Notes under the pieces: generated by a model
What the model saw: only the letters and a program-made list of their open reading frames with translations
Databases searched by the model: none
Told to the model about the DNA's origin: nothing
Made by a program: the position numbers and the translations under genes
Assembly (NCBI GenBank): GCA_023407175.1
Contig: JAEYMU010000043.1
Span: 124,001 to 188,000, forward strand
DNA: 64,000 nucleotides
DNA from: Bacillota bacterium
GTDB taxonomy: Bacteria; Bacillota_A; Clostridia; Lachnospirales; Lachnospiraceae
Direction: 5' to 3'
Shown: piece after piece, positions 44,258 through 52,808 of the stretch
How positions within the stretch are numbered: the first letter of the stretch is position 1
How the letters are laid out: each line of letters starts with the position of its first letter

Positions 44258-45997
44258 TTAGGTTTCCTCCCTTCCCAGCTTCCAGTCTGCACTTCTTTGA
44301 TTTGCATACCAGAGCTTTTTATATATTCCGCTGTGCTCCAGCAGCTCCTGATGGGTTCCGCACGCGGTCAGCCTTCCCTTATCCATAACACAAATCTGGC
44401 CGGCATGCATAACCGACTGCAATCTGTGGGCTATGACAAGAAGTGTTTTGTTTTGAACCAGCTTTGATATGACTGCCTCCATTTTTTCTTCATTCTCCGG
44501 GTCAGAAAAGGCCGTTGCCTCATCCAGTACAACAATCGGGGCATCCTTTAGAATTGCCCTTGCCAGGGTAATCCTCTGCTTTTCTCCCCCGGATAATTGA
44601 TTGCCGCAGTCCCCGGCCAGGGAATGAAGCCCCTGGGGCAATTTATTTACAAATTCCATGCACTGCGCCTTTCCTGCCGCTTCCATAACCTCTTCATCCG
44701 TTGCCTGGGGTTTCCCTATTCTTATATTTTCCATGAGTGTGGTATTAAATAAGTAATTATCCTGTGATACATAGGAGACCAAATCATTTAACGCCCTTAG
44801 ACTCATCCGGCAGATATTTTGTCCGCCGATGCGGATTACTCCGTTGTTTATGTCATAGTAATGGATCAGAAGCTTTGCCAGGGTGCTTTTTCCTGAGCCG
44901 GACTCCCCCACAAGGGCTGTCATCGTATTCTGCCTCATGGATAGGTTAACTTCATGTATGACTTCTGTCTCTTTGTACCCAAAGGTGACATTGTCAAATT
45001 CCACACTAAAATCACTTCCTCCAAACTCCTCTGTTCCTTCTTTTAAATTTGTATTGTCCAAAAGGCTTTCCAGAGTAATGATTTTATACCGTATCTGGGG
45101 GGCCAGTGCGACAAATGACATTGTTCTTAAAAGCGGAATTCCCATACTAAGGGCCAGACACAGCACAAGAATGAAATCCGGCAGACTCGCATATCCCCGG
45201 AATACAAAATAAGAACCAAGGGGCAGGGTCAGCAGAAGAGTACACGGAATCAGCACACCATAGCCTGCCATCCAGGGCCAGCATGCCTGAAACCATTTTA
45301 AGGTGAAATCCCGGTAATTCATAATTGCCCTTTTGAATTTTTCGTAGGCTTCTCCTCCCTTATTGAATACCTTGACAACCTCCATTCCATTGATGTATTC
45401 AATAATCGTATTATTCATGGCCTGGGCCGACCTATAATAATCCTCCATTCTTTTCTTCCCGATGATATACATAATCATCATGGACAGTATTCCAAGGGGA
45501 ATAGAACCAAGGGTCATAAGTGCAAGCCTCCAGTCGACCAGAAATACCGCCGCATATATCACGAATACCCCCATCAGATTGGACAGCCCTTCCGGAATTC
45601 CATGGGCAAGTAAAAGCTCCAGGCTGTCAATATCGTCCACAAACATTTTTTTAAGGACGCCTACGCCCTTATTTTGAATGGCTCCAAGGGGCTGCTTTTC
45701 TAATTTCTCCTGTAGGGAAACCCTTAGATTCATCAGTGTTCCATAGGCTGCCTCATGGGATAGAGCCAGACCTCTTCCGTAAAATACCCCCTGCAAAATC
45801 AGGCATAGCAATACCCCTGCTGTCCGAAGCAGCAAATAATTTAATGTGATTTCCTCTCCATGAAGCAACGGTACAATAATCTGATAAGCGAACAGAAAAG
45901 GAAAAACACCCAAAAAAACCGCAAACAGCAGAAAAAAAACGGACCTTACGGTTTTCCTGTTATTCTCCTTCCCATAATAAAAAAGCTTACTTAGCAT
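44258..45997 (-). CDS. Exporter-fold ABC half-transporter, upstream partner (pair A)
   Basis: The protein (579 aa from ATG 45997, chosen for GAGAGG 4 nt upstream; the frame extends to 46024) has an ABC exporter membrane domain and ATPase motifs GESGSGKST, VSYVSQDNYLFNTTLMENIRIG, QLSGGEKQRIT and VVLDEATAFSD. It is the first gene after the AraC regulator at 46153-47103. A 17-bp hairpin that also contains operator copy 2 lies in the 155-bp gap. I infer nutrient (metallophore-like) uptake or export; the fold alone cannot settle direction. Confidence 0.9.
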   Translation of the reverse strand: MLSKLFYYGKENNRKTVRSVFFLLFAVFLGVFPFLFAYQIIVPLLHGEEITLNYLLLRTAGVLLCLILQGVFYGRGLALSHEAAYGTLMNLRVSLQEKLEKQPLGAIQNKGVGVLKKMFVDDIDSLELLLAHGIPEGLSNLMGVFVIYAAVFLVDWRLALMTLGSIPLGILSMMIMYIIGKKRMEDYYRSAQAMNNTIIEYINGMEVVKVFNKGGEAYEKFKRAIMNYRDFTLKWFQACWPWMAGYGVLIPCTLLLTLPLGSYFVFRGYASLPDFILVLCLALSMGIPLLRTMSFVALAPQIRYKIITLESLLDNTNLKEGTEEFGGSDFSVEFDNVTFGYKETEVIHEVNLSMRQNTMTALVGESGSGKSTLAKLLIHYYDINNGVIRIGGQNICRMSLRALNDLVSYVSQDNYLFNTTLMENIRIGKPQATDEEVMEAAGKAQCMEFVNKLPQGLHSLAGDCGNQLSGGEKQRITLARAILKDAPIVVLDEATAFSDPENEEKMEAVISKLVQNKTLLVIAHRLQSVMHAGQICVMDKGRLTACGTHQELLEHSGIYKKLWYANQRSADWKLGREET

Positions 45998-46050
45998 ATA
46001 ACCTCTCCCTTCGTTCTTTTTCATACAATTTACTCATAAAAATATTCAGT

Positions 46051-46092
46051 AAAAAATAGAATGAGTTAGATCAAACTAACTCATTCTATTTT
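46051..46092 (-). terminator. 17-bp hairpin/terminator between AraC gene and ABC pair A, containing operator copy 2
   Basis: Arms AAAATAGAATGAGTTAG (46053-46069) and CTAACTCATTCTATTTT (46076-46092) are perfect complements around ATCAAA. TTTTTT follows on the minus strand, which makes it a good intrinsic terminator after AraC. The top of the stem is GTTAG-N6-CTAAC, the operator found at the other transport operons. Confidence 0.8.
46065..46080 (-). promoter_or_regulatory. Operator copy 2 (GTTAG-N6-CTAAC) upstream of ABC pair A
   Basis: GTTAGATCAAACTAAC, inside the stem of the hairpin at 46051-46092 and about 70 bp before the pair A start codon. I see no clear sigma-A promoter next to it. Confidence 0.65.
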
Positions 46093-46152
46093 AGCTTTTT
46101 TCCAGTTTTATTTCTACCTGCCCCGGACACAAATACTCACTTTAGACATTTT

Positions 46153-47103
46153 TTATTCATGGCAGTTGCTTCGGTATTGCCTTGGGAGAACACCATAAAC
46201 CTCCTTAAAGGTTCTTGCAAAATTACTTGGATTTTCATATCCCAAAAGCCTGCCTATCTCTAAAATGCTTTTATCGGAATATTTTAAATACTCTCCCGCC
46301 TTATTCATTCTGGCAATTCTCAAAAATTCATAGGGCGGATATTGGAAAATCTGTTTAAAGCATTCCTTAAAGATAGTGGTTGATAAGCCATAGCTTCGGC
46401 AAAGCTCCTGTATGGTATAATGCTTCGACAGATCCATTTCAATTAACTCTTTTATCATTTTGGTTTTTTCTATCTGCTCCCTGGAGAATACTCTGTGGGC
46501 ATTTTCTATCTTAAAATCCTCCTTTATGATTAAATGAAAGAATTCCAGAAGCTTTAACCTCACAAGCCCTATCTCCTGGTTATAAAGCAGTTCATAAAGC
46601 TCACCCGCCACATAAAGCATTCCTGCCCCGCAGGGAAATACCTTTATTTTCTTTATTTCATGCAGCACATTCATGAAATGGCCCATATCCAGATCAAATT
46701 CATTTTTCCAGTTACTTATTGTCGATTCATTGATAAATTCCGGATAAAGCATGATATTAAATCCCTGCAAAACATCCGTCGTCATCTTTGATTCCAGGCT
46801 TTGCTTACAGCCATTCATTACAACAACTTTTCCCGGAGAGGCATAGCTGAATTTATTTTTGCAAAGCTGCGCCTGATAAACACCATTATGGCTATAGGAT
46901 ATCTGATAAACCTGTGTTCTCTCCTTCCATTCTCCTGACCAGGAATAGCGTTCCTTAAAATCATTCAATATAATTTCCACACCCGGATACAAGCGGTATA
47001 AAACCATCCTGCTACCGGAATTTTCCTTATCAATGGTATAGACTGTCTGAAAGGAATTCTCTGAAACAACCCGCAGGCCAAAATCCTGATCAATATAATT
47101 CAT
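46153..47103 (-). CDS. AraC-family transcriptional regulator
   Basis: A 316-residue regulator with an N-terminal ligand domain (EIILNDFKERYSWSGEWKERTQVYQISYSHNG) and a C-terminal AraC DNA-binding domain (IQELCRSYGLSTTIFKECFKQIF and ILEIGRLLGYENPSNFARTFKEVYGVLPRQYR). The arrangement is that of PchR/YbtA-like regulators. Its ATG follows the stop of ABC pair B by only 9 nt, with an AAGGAGCC site, so it is probably transcribed with pair B; a strong terminator follows it. It could activate pair A, pair B or both. Confidence 0.9.
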   Translation of the reverse strand: MNYIDQDFGLRVVSENSFQTVYTIDKENSGSRMVLYRLYPGVEIILNDFKERYSWSGEWKERTQVYQISYSHNGVYQAQLCKNKFSYASPGKVVVMNGCKQSLESKMTTDVLQGFNIMLYPEFINESTISNWKNEFDLDMGHFMNVLHEIKKIKVFPCGAGMLYVAGELYELLYNQEIGLVRLKLLEFFHLIIKEDFKIENAHRVFSREQIEKTKMIKELIEMDLSKHYTIQELCRSYGLSTTIFKECFKQIFQYPPYEFLRIARMNKAGEYLKYSDKSILEIGRLLGYENPSNFARTFKEVYGVLPRQYRSNCHE

Positions 47104-47112
47104 TCCGGCTCC

Positions 47113-48837
47113 TTATAATTTCCACCCAATCGCACTTTCTCTCTGCTTCCAGAATCTTTGATAGATGCCCTCCTGACCCATAAGCTGCTTATGAGTGCCC
47201 CTCTGTGCAATTCTTCCCTCATCAATGACAAGTATCTGATCGGCATCTCTTACGGTAGTCAGCCTATGGGCGATGGATATCAGGGTTTTTCCTCTGGTCA
47301 ATTCCCGGATAGCTCCCAGCAGCTCATGTTCATTTTCAGGGTCCACACTGGAGGTTGCCTCATCCAGGATAATAATCGGCGCATCCTTTAAAATTGCCCT
47401 CGCAATGGAAATTCTTTGTTTCTCTCCGCCGGATAAGGTGGAGCCGCCCTCTCCCACAAGGGTTTGATATCCCTCCGGTAATTCCGTGATAAACTCATGG
47501 CATCTTGCTCTTTTTGCGGCAGCTATGACCTGTTCCTTTGTCGCATCCGGATTGCCGAAGCGGATATTATTTTCTATGGTATCATGGAACAGATACACAT
47601 TCTGGAATACCATACTGATGTATTTTAGCAGACTGTCTGCCGTATAGGCCTTAATATTATGCCCGCCAATAAAAACCTCCCCTTCTTCCACATCCCAGAA
47701 CCTTGCAATCAAATTACAAAGAGTCGTTTTTCCGGAGCCGGAGGGCCCGACGATGGCACAGGTAGTCCCCTGGGGCACCTTCAAGGAGACATGATCTATG
47801 ATTCTACGGCTGTCGTATCCAAAGGACACGTTCTTGAATTCTATATCAAAATGCTTCAAATTTAATTCCTTGGAGCTTGTATCCATAACCGGCATATTCG
47901 TCACATTTTCCAGACGGTCAAGCTCGGTGGTTATTTTCTTGGCCAGGAAGGCCCCGTCTCCCATCTGTTCCATCTCTGCATATACCAAAAAGGCACAGAT
48001 AATAAACACCAGGCAATAGGGAAGTGTAATAGCGCCTGCAAGATATAAGGCAACGGACAGCAGCATCAACAGCGCACCGGTAATTTTATATACGGCGGCA
48101 TACCATTTTAACAGTCCTGCCACGGCATGCTCCTGATTTAGATCCGCCCGTCTTTTGCGCTCAAAGGCCTCATATACGGCTGTTTCCTTATCCTCCTTTA
48201 CAGAAAATGCCCGCATAACCGAAATCCCCCGGATGTATTCCAGGGATTGGGTTACAAGATTCTCCTGTGCCGCCTGCACCAGCGGTGTGTGTGCCACACC
48301 CTTTTTTTGAATCATATGAAGAACCCACATGCCAACACCCAGCCCAAGCAGGGTTAAAAGAGAAAATAAAGGACTGTAAAACAAGAACAAAATCGTCATA
48401 ACCAGTGCCATAAAAATTCCGCCGGTCAAATCTGTGATTGCCAGCATGGAATACTGTTCTAATTCTACTACGGTAGAGGTTAAGACTGTCTGTATGGTAC
48501 CAAGCCTTTGCTCCGAGAAATAACCCATGGGAGCTTTCTTTAATCTGTCACCGATACTTAAGCGATAATCCCGGAACATGGTAAAGCCCTTTGCACTCAT
48601 GGAAATATCCATCAGCCACATAAATAAAAACCTGCCGAAGATACTGCCCAGAACAATCCAGAGTGAATTCAGGATCACCCTATAATCCAGCGTATCCAGA
48701 TTGTCCAGTATCAGAAATATCGCAAAAAACATCAGTGCCATGGAGAAGGTTTTCAATATATTAAAAAAGATACCCAGCAATATTTTCGGTTTATATTTTC
48801 CCGAAATTTTTAATATTCTTAAGATCACAGTCAGCAT
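47113..48837 (-). CDS. Exporter-fold ABC half-transporter, downstream partner (pair B)
   Basis: The 574-residue protein shows a six-helix membrane domain and ATPase motifs GPSGSGKTT, ISMVFQNVYLFHDTIENNIRFG, LSGGEKQRIS, IIILDEATSSVD and AHRLTT. The gap to the upstream partner is 3 nt, so the two should be made in equal amounts and pair. The AraC gene begins 9 nt after its stop. Its motifs match the downstream partners of pairs 1, A and C. Confidence 0.9.
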   Translation of the reverse strand: MLTVILRILKISGKYKPKILLGIFFNILKTFSMALMFFAIFLILDNLDTLDYRVILNSLWIVLGSIFGRFLFMWLMDISMSAKGFTMFRDYRLSIGDRLKKAPMGYFSEQRLGTIQTVLTSTVVELEQYSMLAITDLTGGIFMALVMTILFLFYSPLFSLLTLLGLGVGMWVLHMIQKKGVAHTPLVQAAQENLVTQSLEYIRGISVMRAFSVKEDKETAVYEAFERKRRADLNQEHAVAGLLKWYAAVYKITGALLMLLSVALYLAGAITLPYCLVFIICAFLVYAEMEQMGDGAFLAKKITTELDRLENVTNMPVMDTSSKELNLKHFDIEFKNVSFGYDSRRIIDHVSLKVPQGTTCAIVGPSGSGKTTLCNLIARFWDVEEGEVFIGGHNIKAYTADSLLKYISMVFQNVYLFHDTIENNIRFGNPDATKEQVIAAAKRARCHEFITELPEGYQTLVGEGGSTLSGGEKQRISIARAILKDAPIIILDEATSSVDPENEHELLGAIRELTRGKTLISIAHRLTTVRDADQILVIDEGRIAQRGTHKQLMGQEGIYQRFWKQRESAIGWKL

Positions 48838-48840
48838 ACC

Positions 48841-50598
48841 TTATCTCCTTTCTCCGCCTGTATATTCGACGGCTCCCTTGTGCTGTTCCCACATTGTCCG
48901 GTACAGGGGGCAGGTGGTAAGAAGCTCCTCCTGAGTTCCCCTGGCTATAATCTCACCGTGATCCACTACCAGAATTTGATCGGCATTCTGAATTGTGGAA
49001 AGCCTGTGGGCTACCACTACCAGAGTCTTTCCGGATACCAGCCTTCCAACGGCCTCCTGAATTAACGCCTCACTCTCCGGGTCTGCATAGGCGGTTGCCT
49101 CATCCAAAATGACAACACTGCTTTTTTTCAGCATGGCACGGGCAATGGTAATCCTCTGCCTCTCCCCTCCGGAAAGCCGGTCTCCCGTATCTCCCGCAAG
49201 TGTATCATAGCCCTGCTCCAGCTTCAGAATAAAATCATGGCAGTTTGCCGCCCTGGCAGCCTGCTCAACCTCTTCATTATCTGCAAGGGGATTACCCATA
49301 CGGATATTTTCTCTGATGGACATGTCAAACAAAAAATTATCCTGGGCCACATAGCTGATTTCCCCCATGAGCTGCTGAAAGGGTATGTTCTTTATATCCT
49401 TGCCCCCATACCTTACAACTCCCCCATCCGCATCCCAAAAGCCGGCCATAAGCTTTGCAATGGTCGACTTTCCCGAACCGGAGGGGCCAACGATGGCCGT
49501 CATGGTACCCGGAGTTGTGGAAAATGAAATGTCATGGAGTACCTCCTTGGAAGCCTGATAGGAAAAGGATATATTTTCAAAGGAATAGGAGGCATCCTTT
49601 AAAACCACCGGCTTATCCGGCCTGCTCTGCTCCTTGATTGCCAGGAAATCTCTGATCGGCTGTAAATTGGCCATAATTGTCGTCAGCTGTTCACTTCCGA
49701 AGGCAAGCTTCATAAGCGGAGCAATAAACCCTAAGGGAATGATGATACAGGATATGTAAACGGGCAGCGATATCTCCCCCTTCATATAAAGCCAGGCTCC
49801 CACCGGCAGAGTGCCTAACATAGTAGAGGGAACGATTGCCATGACCGCCGCCATCCAAAACCAGCATTGCTTCCACCAGGCAAGTGTGCTGTCGTGAAAG
49901 AAATGAACGGAATCAGAGAATTTCCCGTAGGACTCTCCGCTTCTTCCGAAAGCCTTTATGACCTGGATGCCGCCCACATATTCCACAAGGGAAGCATTCA
50001 TTTCTCTTCCGGAACGAAGATACAATTCCATCTTTTCAGAATATCCCTTCATCATCCCCAGGATAAAGGGAATTCCCAGAGGAACCGTAACCAGAGAAAC
50101 CAGCCCCATTCTCCAGTCAAGGATAAAAATTAATAAAATACAGCAGAGAGGTGCGGCGATCTGGGAGGGAGCCTCCGGAATCATGTGCGCCACCGAATCC
50201 TCTAATTTCCCCACATTGTCTACCAACAGGGTTTTAAATGCTCCCGAAGGTGTTTCCAGCATTACTCCCATGGGAACACGCTTCATCTTATCAGCGATTG
50301 CCCTGCGGATATTCTTTAAGATTGTAAATGCAATTCCATGACTCCTGCTGGAGGATTTCCAGCATAAAACAGTTCGTAATACGACACCGGCAATAGCCGT
50401 TCCCGACCACAGCAATGCTGTCTTTACAGTAGCTGTTCCTGCGTAAACCTCATTCGCCAGCATAGCCGCCGAAAGAAACGGCAGCATACCAAACAGCTCT
50501 CCTACAATGGCTAAAATCACGGATAATGTCATTTTCCCTTTGTCCTCACCCACAAACTGAAACAAAATTTTAATAGCATTTTCCTTCCTGGGCTTCAT
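48841..50598 (-). CDS. Exporter-fold ABC half-transporter, upstream partner (pair B)
   Basis: A 585-residue half-transporter: ATPase motifs GPSGSGKST, ISYVAQDNFLFDMSIRENIRMG, RLSGGERQRIT and VVILDEATAYAD. ATG 50598 has AAGGAGG upstream, and operator copy 3 lies 24 bp upstream of the start codon. The TetR gene of the same strand ends 65 bp upstream and has a terminator overlapping its stop, so this operon is either read through from TetR or has its own promoter in the ~45 bp left. Function inferred as for pair A. Confidence 0.9.
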   Translation of the reverse strand: MKPRKENAIKILFQFVGEDKGKMTLSVILAIVGELFGMLPFLSAAMLANEVYAGTATVKTALLWSGTAIAGVVLRTVLCWKSSSRSHGIAFTILKNIRRAIADKMKRVPMGVMLETPSGAFKTLLVDNVGKLEDSVAHMIPEAPSQIAAPLCCILLIFILDWRMGLVSLVTVPLGIPFILGMMKGYSEKMELYLRSGREMNASLVEYVGGIQVIKAFGRSGESYGKFSDSVHFFHDSTLAWWKQCWFWMAAVMAIVPSTMLGTLPVGAWLYMKGEISLPVYISCIIIPLGFIAPLMKLAFGSEQLTTIMANLQPIRDFLAIKEQSRPDKPVVLKDASYSFENISFSYQASKEVLHDISFSTTPGTMTAIVGPSGSGKSTIAKLMAGFWDADGGVVRYGGKDIKNIPFQQLMGEISYVAQDNFLFDMSIRENIRMGNPLADNEEVEQAARAANCHDFILKLEQGYDTLAGDTGDRLSGGERQRITIARAMLKKSSVVILDEATAYADPESEALIQEAVGRLVSGKTLVVVAHRLSTIQNADQILVVDHGEIIARGTQEELLTTCPLYRTMWEQHKGAVEYTGGERR

Positions 50599-50621
50599 AG
50601 AATTAATTCCTCCTTTTTAAT

Positions 50622-50637
50622 GTTAGTTTCAACTAAC
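50622..50637 (-). promoter_or_regulatory. Operator copy 3 (GTTAG-N6-CTAAC) upstream of ABC pair B
   Basis: GTTAGTTTCAACTAAC, with arms extending to GTTAGT/ACTAAC. It lies between the TetR terminator and the pair B ribosome site. Confidence 0.75.
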
Positions 50638-50644
50638 CCGTGTT

Positions 50645-50673
50645 TAAAAAAACAGGGACTATTTTATAGTCCC
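50645..50673 (-). terminator. Terminator of TetR gene upstream of ABC pair B
   Basis: GGGACTAT (50655-50662) pairs with ATAGTCCC (50666-50673), three-base loop, followed on the minus strand by TGTTTTTTT. It overlaps the TetR stop codon (50664). Confidence 0.8.
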
Positions 50674-51278
50674 AAGACTGCTCTCCATCCCGGATAAAAG
50701 AACATCTGCAAGGTATCCAGATAATGCTTCGCTTCCTCTTTGCTAAAATCGTGAACCACCACTTCAAATACGGCCGTATAATACGCGCTCAGCAAGAGAT
50801 GAAGCTCCTTCGGAACCATTCCCTTCACAGAAATTCCCCTGCTTCGGGCAGCTTCCAGAAATTCCAGGGTTTCCTTCTGGGCCATGGTAACAAAATCATG
50901 AATAAAATCCCCATGCCTGGTTCCCTGTGAACAGCAGACCAGCAATTTAAACTCTTCATAATTGCCATATACAAGCTCCATAAACAAGGACAGGTCCGCC
51001 GGCTCCTTCCACATATCATCCAGACTGTTATTCTCCAGCAATGCATAGTCCTGTTCCCTCTGCCTTTGAAAGCTCACCTCAAATTTCTGAAACAGGGGCT
51101 CTAACAATGCCTCGAACATGGCTTCCTTGTCTGCAAAATGCCGATAAAGCCCCGCTGCGCTTATACCTGCCTCCGAAGCAATGGTACGCATGGACGCTTT
51201 TTCAAAGCCCTTGCTTAAGAATTCCTTTTTAGCCGCCGGTATTATTTTTTTATAGGTATCGCTTTTATCCTTTGGCAT
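50664..51278 (-). CDS. TetR-family regulator (TetR-B)
   Basis: A 204-residue TetR repressor: helix-turn-helix MRTIASEAGISAAGLYRHFADKEAMFEALL (about 25-55) and an all-helical ligand domain with no recognised subfamily. ATG 51278 has GGAGG 5-6 nt upstream. Its promoter (51326-51353) is followed directly by the palindrome at 51297-51326, which suggests autorepression. It is divergent from ECF cassette 2 and upstream of ABC pair B. TetR-C at 57971 has a closely similar operator, so the two regulators may cross-talk. Confidence 0.9.
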   Translation of the reverse strand: MPKDKSDTYKKIIPAAKKEFLSKGFEKASMRTIASEAGISAAGLYRHFADKEAMFEALLEPLFQKFEVSFQRQREQDYALLENNSLDDMWKEPADLSLFMELVYGNYEEFKLLVCCSQGTRHGDFIHDFVTMAQKETLEFLEAARSRGISVKGMVPKELHLLLSAYYTAVFEVVVHDFSKEEAKHYLDTLQMFFYPGWRAVLGL

Positions 51279-51296
51279 GGCAACCTCCGATTCGTT

Positions 51297-51326
51297 TGTA
51301 AACAGTGTTCGCTAACGCTGTTTACA
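51297..51326 (-). promoter_or_regulatory. TetR-B autoregulatory operator
   Basis: Palindrome with arms TGTAAACAGTGTT and AACGCTGTTTACA (51297-51309 and 51314-51326, one mismatch) around CGCT. The core AAACAGTGTT-N4-AACGCTGTTT matches the TetR-C operator at 58617-58640 in arm sequence and spacing. Confidence 0.75.
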
Positions 51327-51353
51327 GTATATCATAGCGTATGCTTTTGTCAA
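51326..51353 (-). promoter_or_regulatory. Promoter of TetR-B
   Basis: Minus-strand TTGACA (51348-51353) and TATACT (51326-51331), 16-bp spacing; the operator begins at the -10. Confidence 0.78.
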
Positions 51354-51399
51354 TACCAATTTATTTTGGAATTTACCAATATTTATGAAATATTTTTCG

Positions 51400-51427
51400 T
51401 TGACATCAGTATTATTTATAGTATAAT
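51400..51427 (+). promoter_or_regulatory. Promoter of ECF cassette 2
   Basis: TTGACA (51400-51405) and TATAAT (51422-51427) with 16-bp spacing. Operator copy 4 starts 3 bp after the -10, covering the expected start site. Confidence 0.82.
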
Positions 51428-51430
51428 CTA

Positions 51431-51446
51431 GTTAGTTATAACTAAC
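51431..51446 (+). promoter_or_regulatory. Operator copy 4 (GTTAG-N6-CTAAC) at ECF cassette 2 promoter
   Basis: Part of an 18-bp perfect palindrome AGTTAGTTATAACTAACT (51430-51447), the best copy in the window. Position just downstream of a consensus -10 indicates repression. Confidence 0.85.
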
Positions 51447-51473
51447 TGCAATTTATTATAGATGGAGGATATT

Positions 51474-52055
51474 ATGAATCAGAAATTACAGGCAAAAGAT
51501 TTAATCAATGTGGGAATGTTTACTGCATTATATTTTGTATGCTTCTTTGCAACGGGAATGCTGGGATATATTCCGCTGTTCTTAGTTTTACTCCCTCTTT
51601 TTTGCCCCCTTGTGGCAGGGATTCCTTTTTCCCTTTATTTAACCAAGGTACGGAAATTTGGTATGGTTACCATCACCGGCACTATACTGGGTATTATTAT
51701 GTTTATTACCGGTCATCCCTGGCCTATTCTGGTAACCGGATGCGTATTTGGCTTTCTTGGAGATCTCATTATGAAGGCCGGAGGCTATCTGTCCTGGAAA
51801 AGCCTGCTGCTTGGCTATATTGTTTTCAGCGAATGGATTTTAGGCGCACTTGCCCCCTTATTTTTTATGAGAGAATCCTATTTTGCAGCCATGCGTGCCG
51901 GATACGGTGATACCTATACCGATACTCTGCTGTCACTTACACCGATGTGGGTATTTTATGCCATGATCATACTTGCCGTTGTCGGAGCATCCGCAGGCGC
52001 TTTCCTCGGAAAAGCTGTATTGAAAAAGCACTTCAAAAAAGCCGGCATTGTATAG
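51474..52055 (+). CDS. ECF transporter S component, Trep_Strep/MptD-like (cassette 2)
   Basis: The protein (193 aa) has about six membrane helices (LINVGMFTALYFVCFFATGML; IPLFLVLLPLFCPLVAGIPFSLYL; ITGTILGIIMFITG) and the Trep_Strep/MptD pattern; the N-terminal KDLINVGMFTALYF is typical. ATG 51474 has TGGAGG 5 nt upstream and is preferred to ATG 51462, which precedes that site. T and ATPase genes follow at 12 and 15 nt. The ligand is not known; S components define specificity, so this cassette and cassette 1 may differ in substrate. Confidence 0.87.
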   Translation: MNQKLQAKDLINVGMFTALYFVCFFATGMLGYIPLFLVLLPLFCPLVAGIPFSLYLTKVRKFGMVTITGTILGIIMFITGHPWPILVTGCVFGFLGDLIMKAGGYLSWKSLLLGYIVFSEWILGALAPLFFMRESYFAAMRAGYGDTYTDTLLSLTPMWVFYAMIILAVVGASAGAFLGKAVLKKHFKKAGIV

Positions 52056-52067
52056 GAGGATTCATTT

Positions 52068-52793
52068 ATGGAAAGCAGTATTATACTTGGAGCTCCAAAA
52101 ACAAATTTGAAGCTTGACCCAAGAACCAAAATATTTACAACTGCCTCCGTGAGCATTGTTTTAATCAGCGGCGGAGTGATTGGGCTTGATATGATAGCAC
52201 GCATCATGCTTGCTGTCCTGCCTGCCTTTTTATTAATCAGCGAAAGGAAGCTCAAAAGCGGTTTTCTGTATTCTATTGTATTTTTTATCGCCTCTTTTTC
52301 AGAATCCGTCCTGCTTATGCATACAAAGGGACTGCTCAGCTTTGTGATATTGATTTGTTCCGGACTCGTAACAAGATTCATTCCGGGTATGATCGCCGGT
52401 TATTATTTGCTCTCCACCACAACCGTCAGCGAATTCAATTGTGCCATGAAACGAATCCATCTGACAGACAAGATTACCATTCCTCTTTCTGTCATGTTCC
52501 GTTTTATCCCTACAATCATAGAGGAGTCACAGTCCATCAATGCTGCTATGCGGATGAGAGGAATCAGAAGAAGCAGACTATTGAAAAACCCCATTCTTTA
52601 CCTGGAATATAAGCTTGTTCCGCTCCTGATGTCCGTTGTAAAAATAGGGGAAGAGCTCTCGGCGGCATCCTTGACCAAGGGTCTTGGCAGTGAGATCCGG
52701 CGTACGAATATCTGCCAAATCGGATTTCATATCATGGATTTCATAATTGCTTCCATCGCCTTGGCCGGTCTGCTATTATGTGTCCTGAATTAA
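52068..52793 (+). CDS. ECF transporter T component, CbiQ-like (cassette 2)
   Basis: A 241-residue membrane protein with four to five helices. The first coupling motif is MRG (AMRMRGIRRSR). At the second, the usual A-x-A-R-G is replaced by SLTKGLG (AASLTKGLGSEIRR), with Lys for Arg; the cassette 1 protein has FRG there. It should connect the S component to the double ATPase encoded next. GGAGG precedes the start codon. Whether Lys supports coupling is unknown. Confidence 0.87.
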   Translation: MESSIILGAPKTNLKLDPRTKIFTTASVSIVLISGGVIGLDMIARIMLAVLPAFLLISERKLKSGFLYSIVFFIASFSESVLLMHTKGLLSFVILICSGLVTRFIPGMIAGYYLLSTTTVSEFNCAMKRIHLTDKITIPLSVMFRFIPTIIEESQSINAAMRMRGIRRSRLLKNPILYLEYKLVPLLMSVVKIGEELSAASLTKGLGSEIRRTNICQIGFHIMDFIIASIALAGLLLCVLN

Positions 52794-52808
52794 AGGAAGG
52801 GTTAATTT

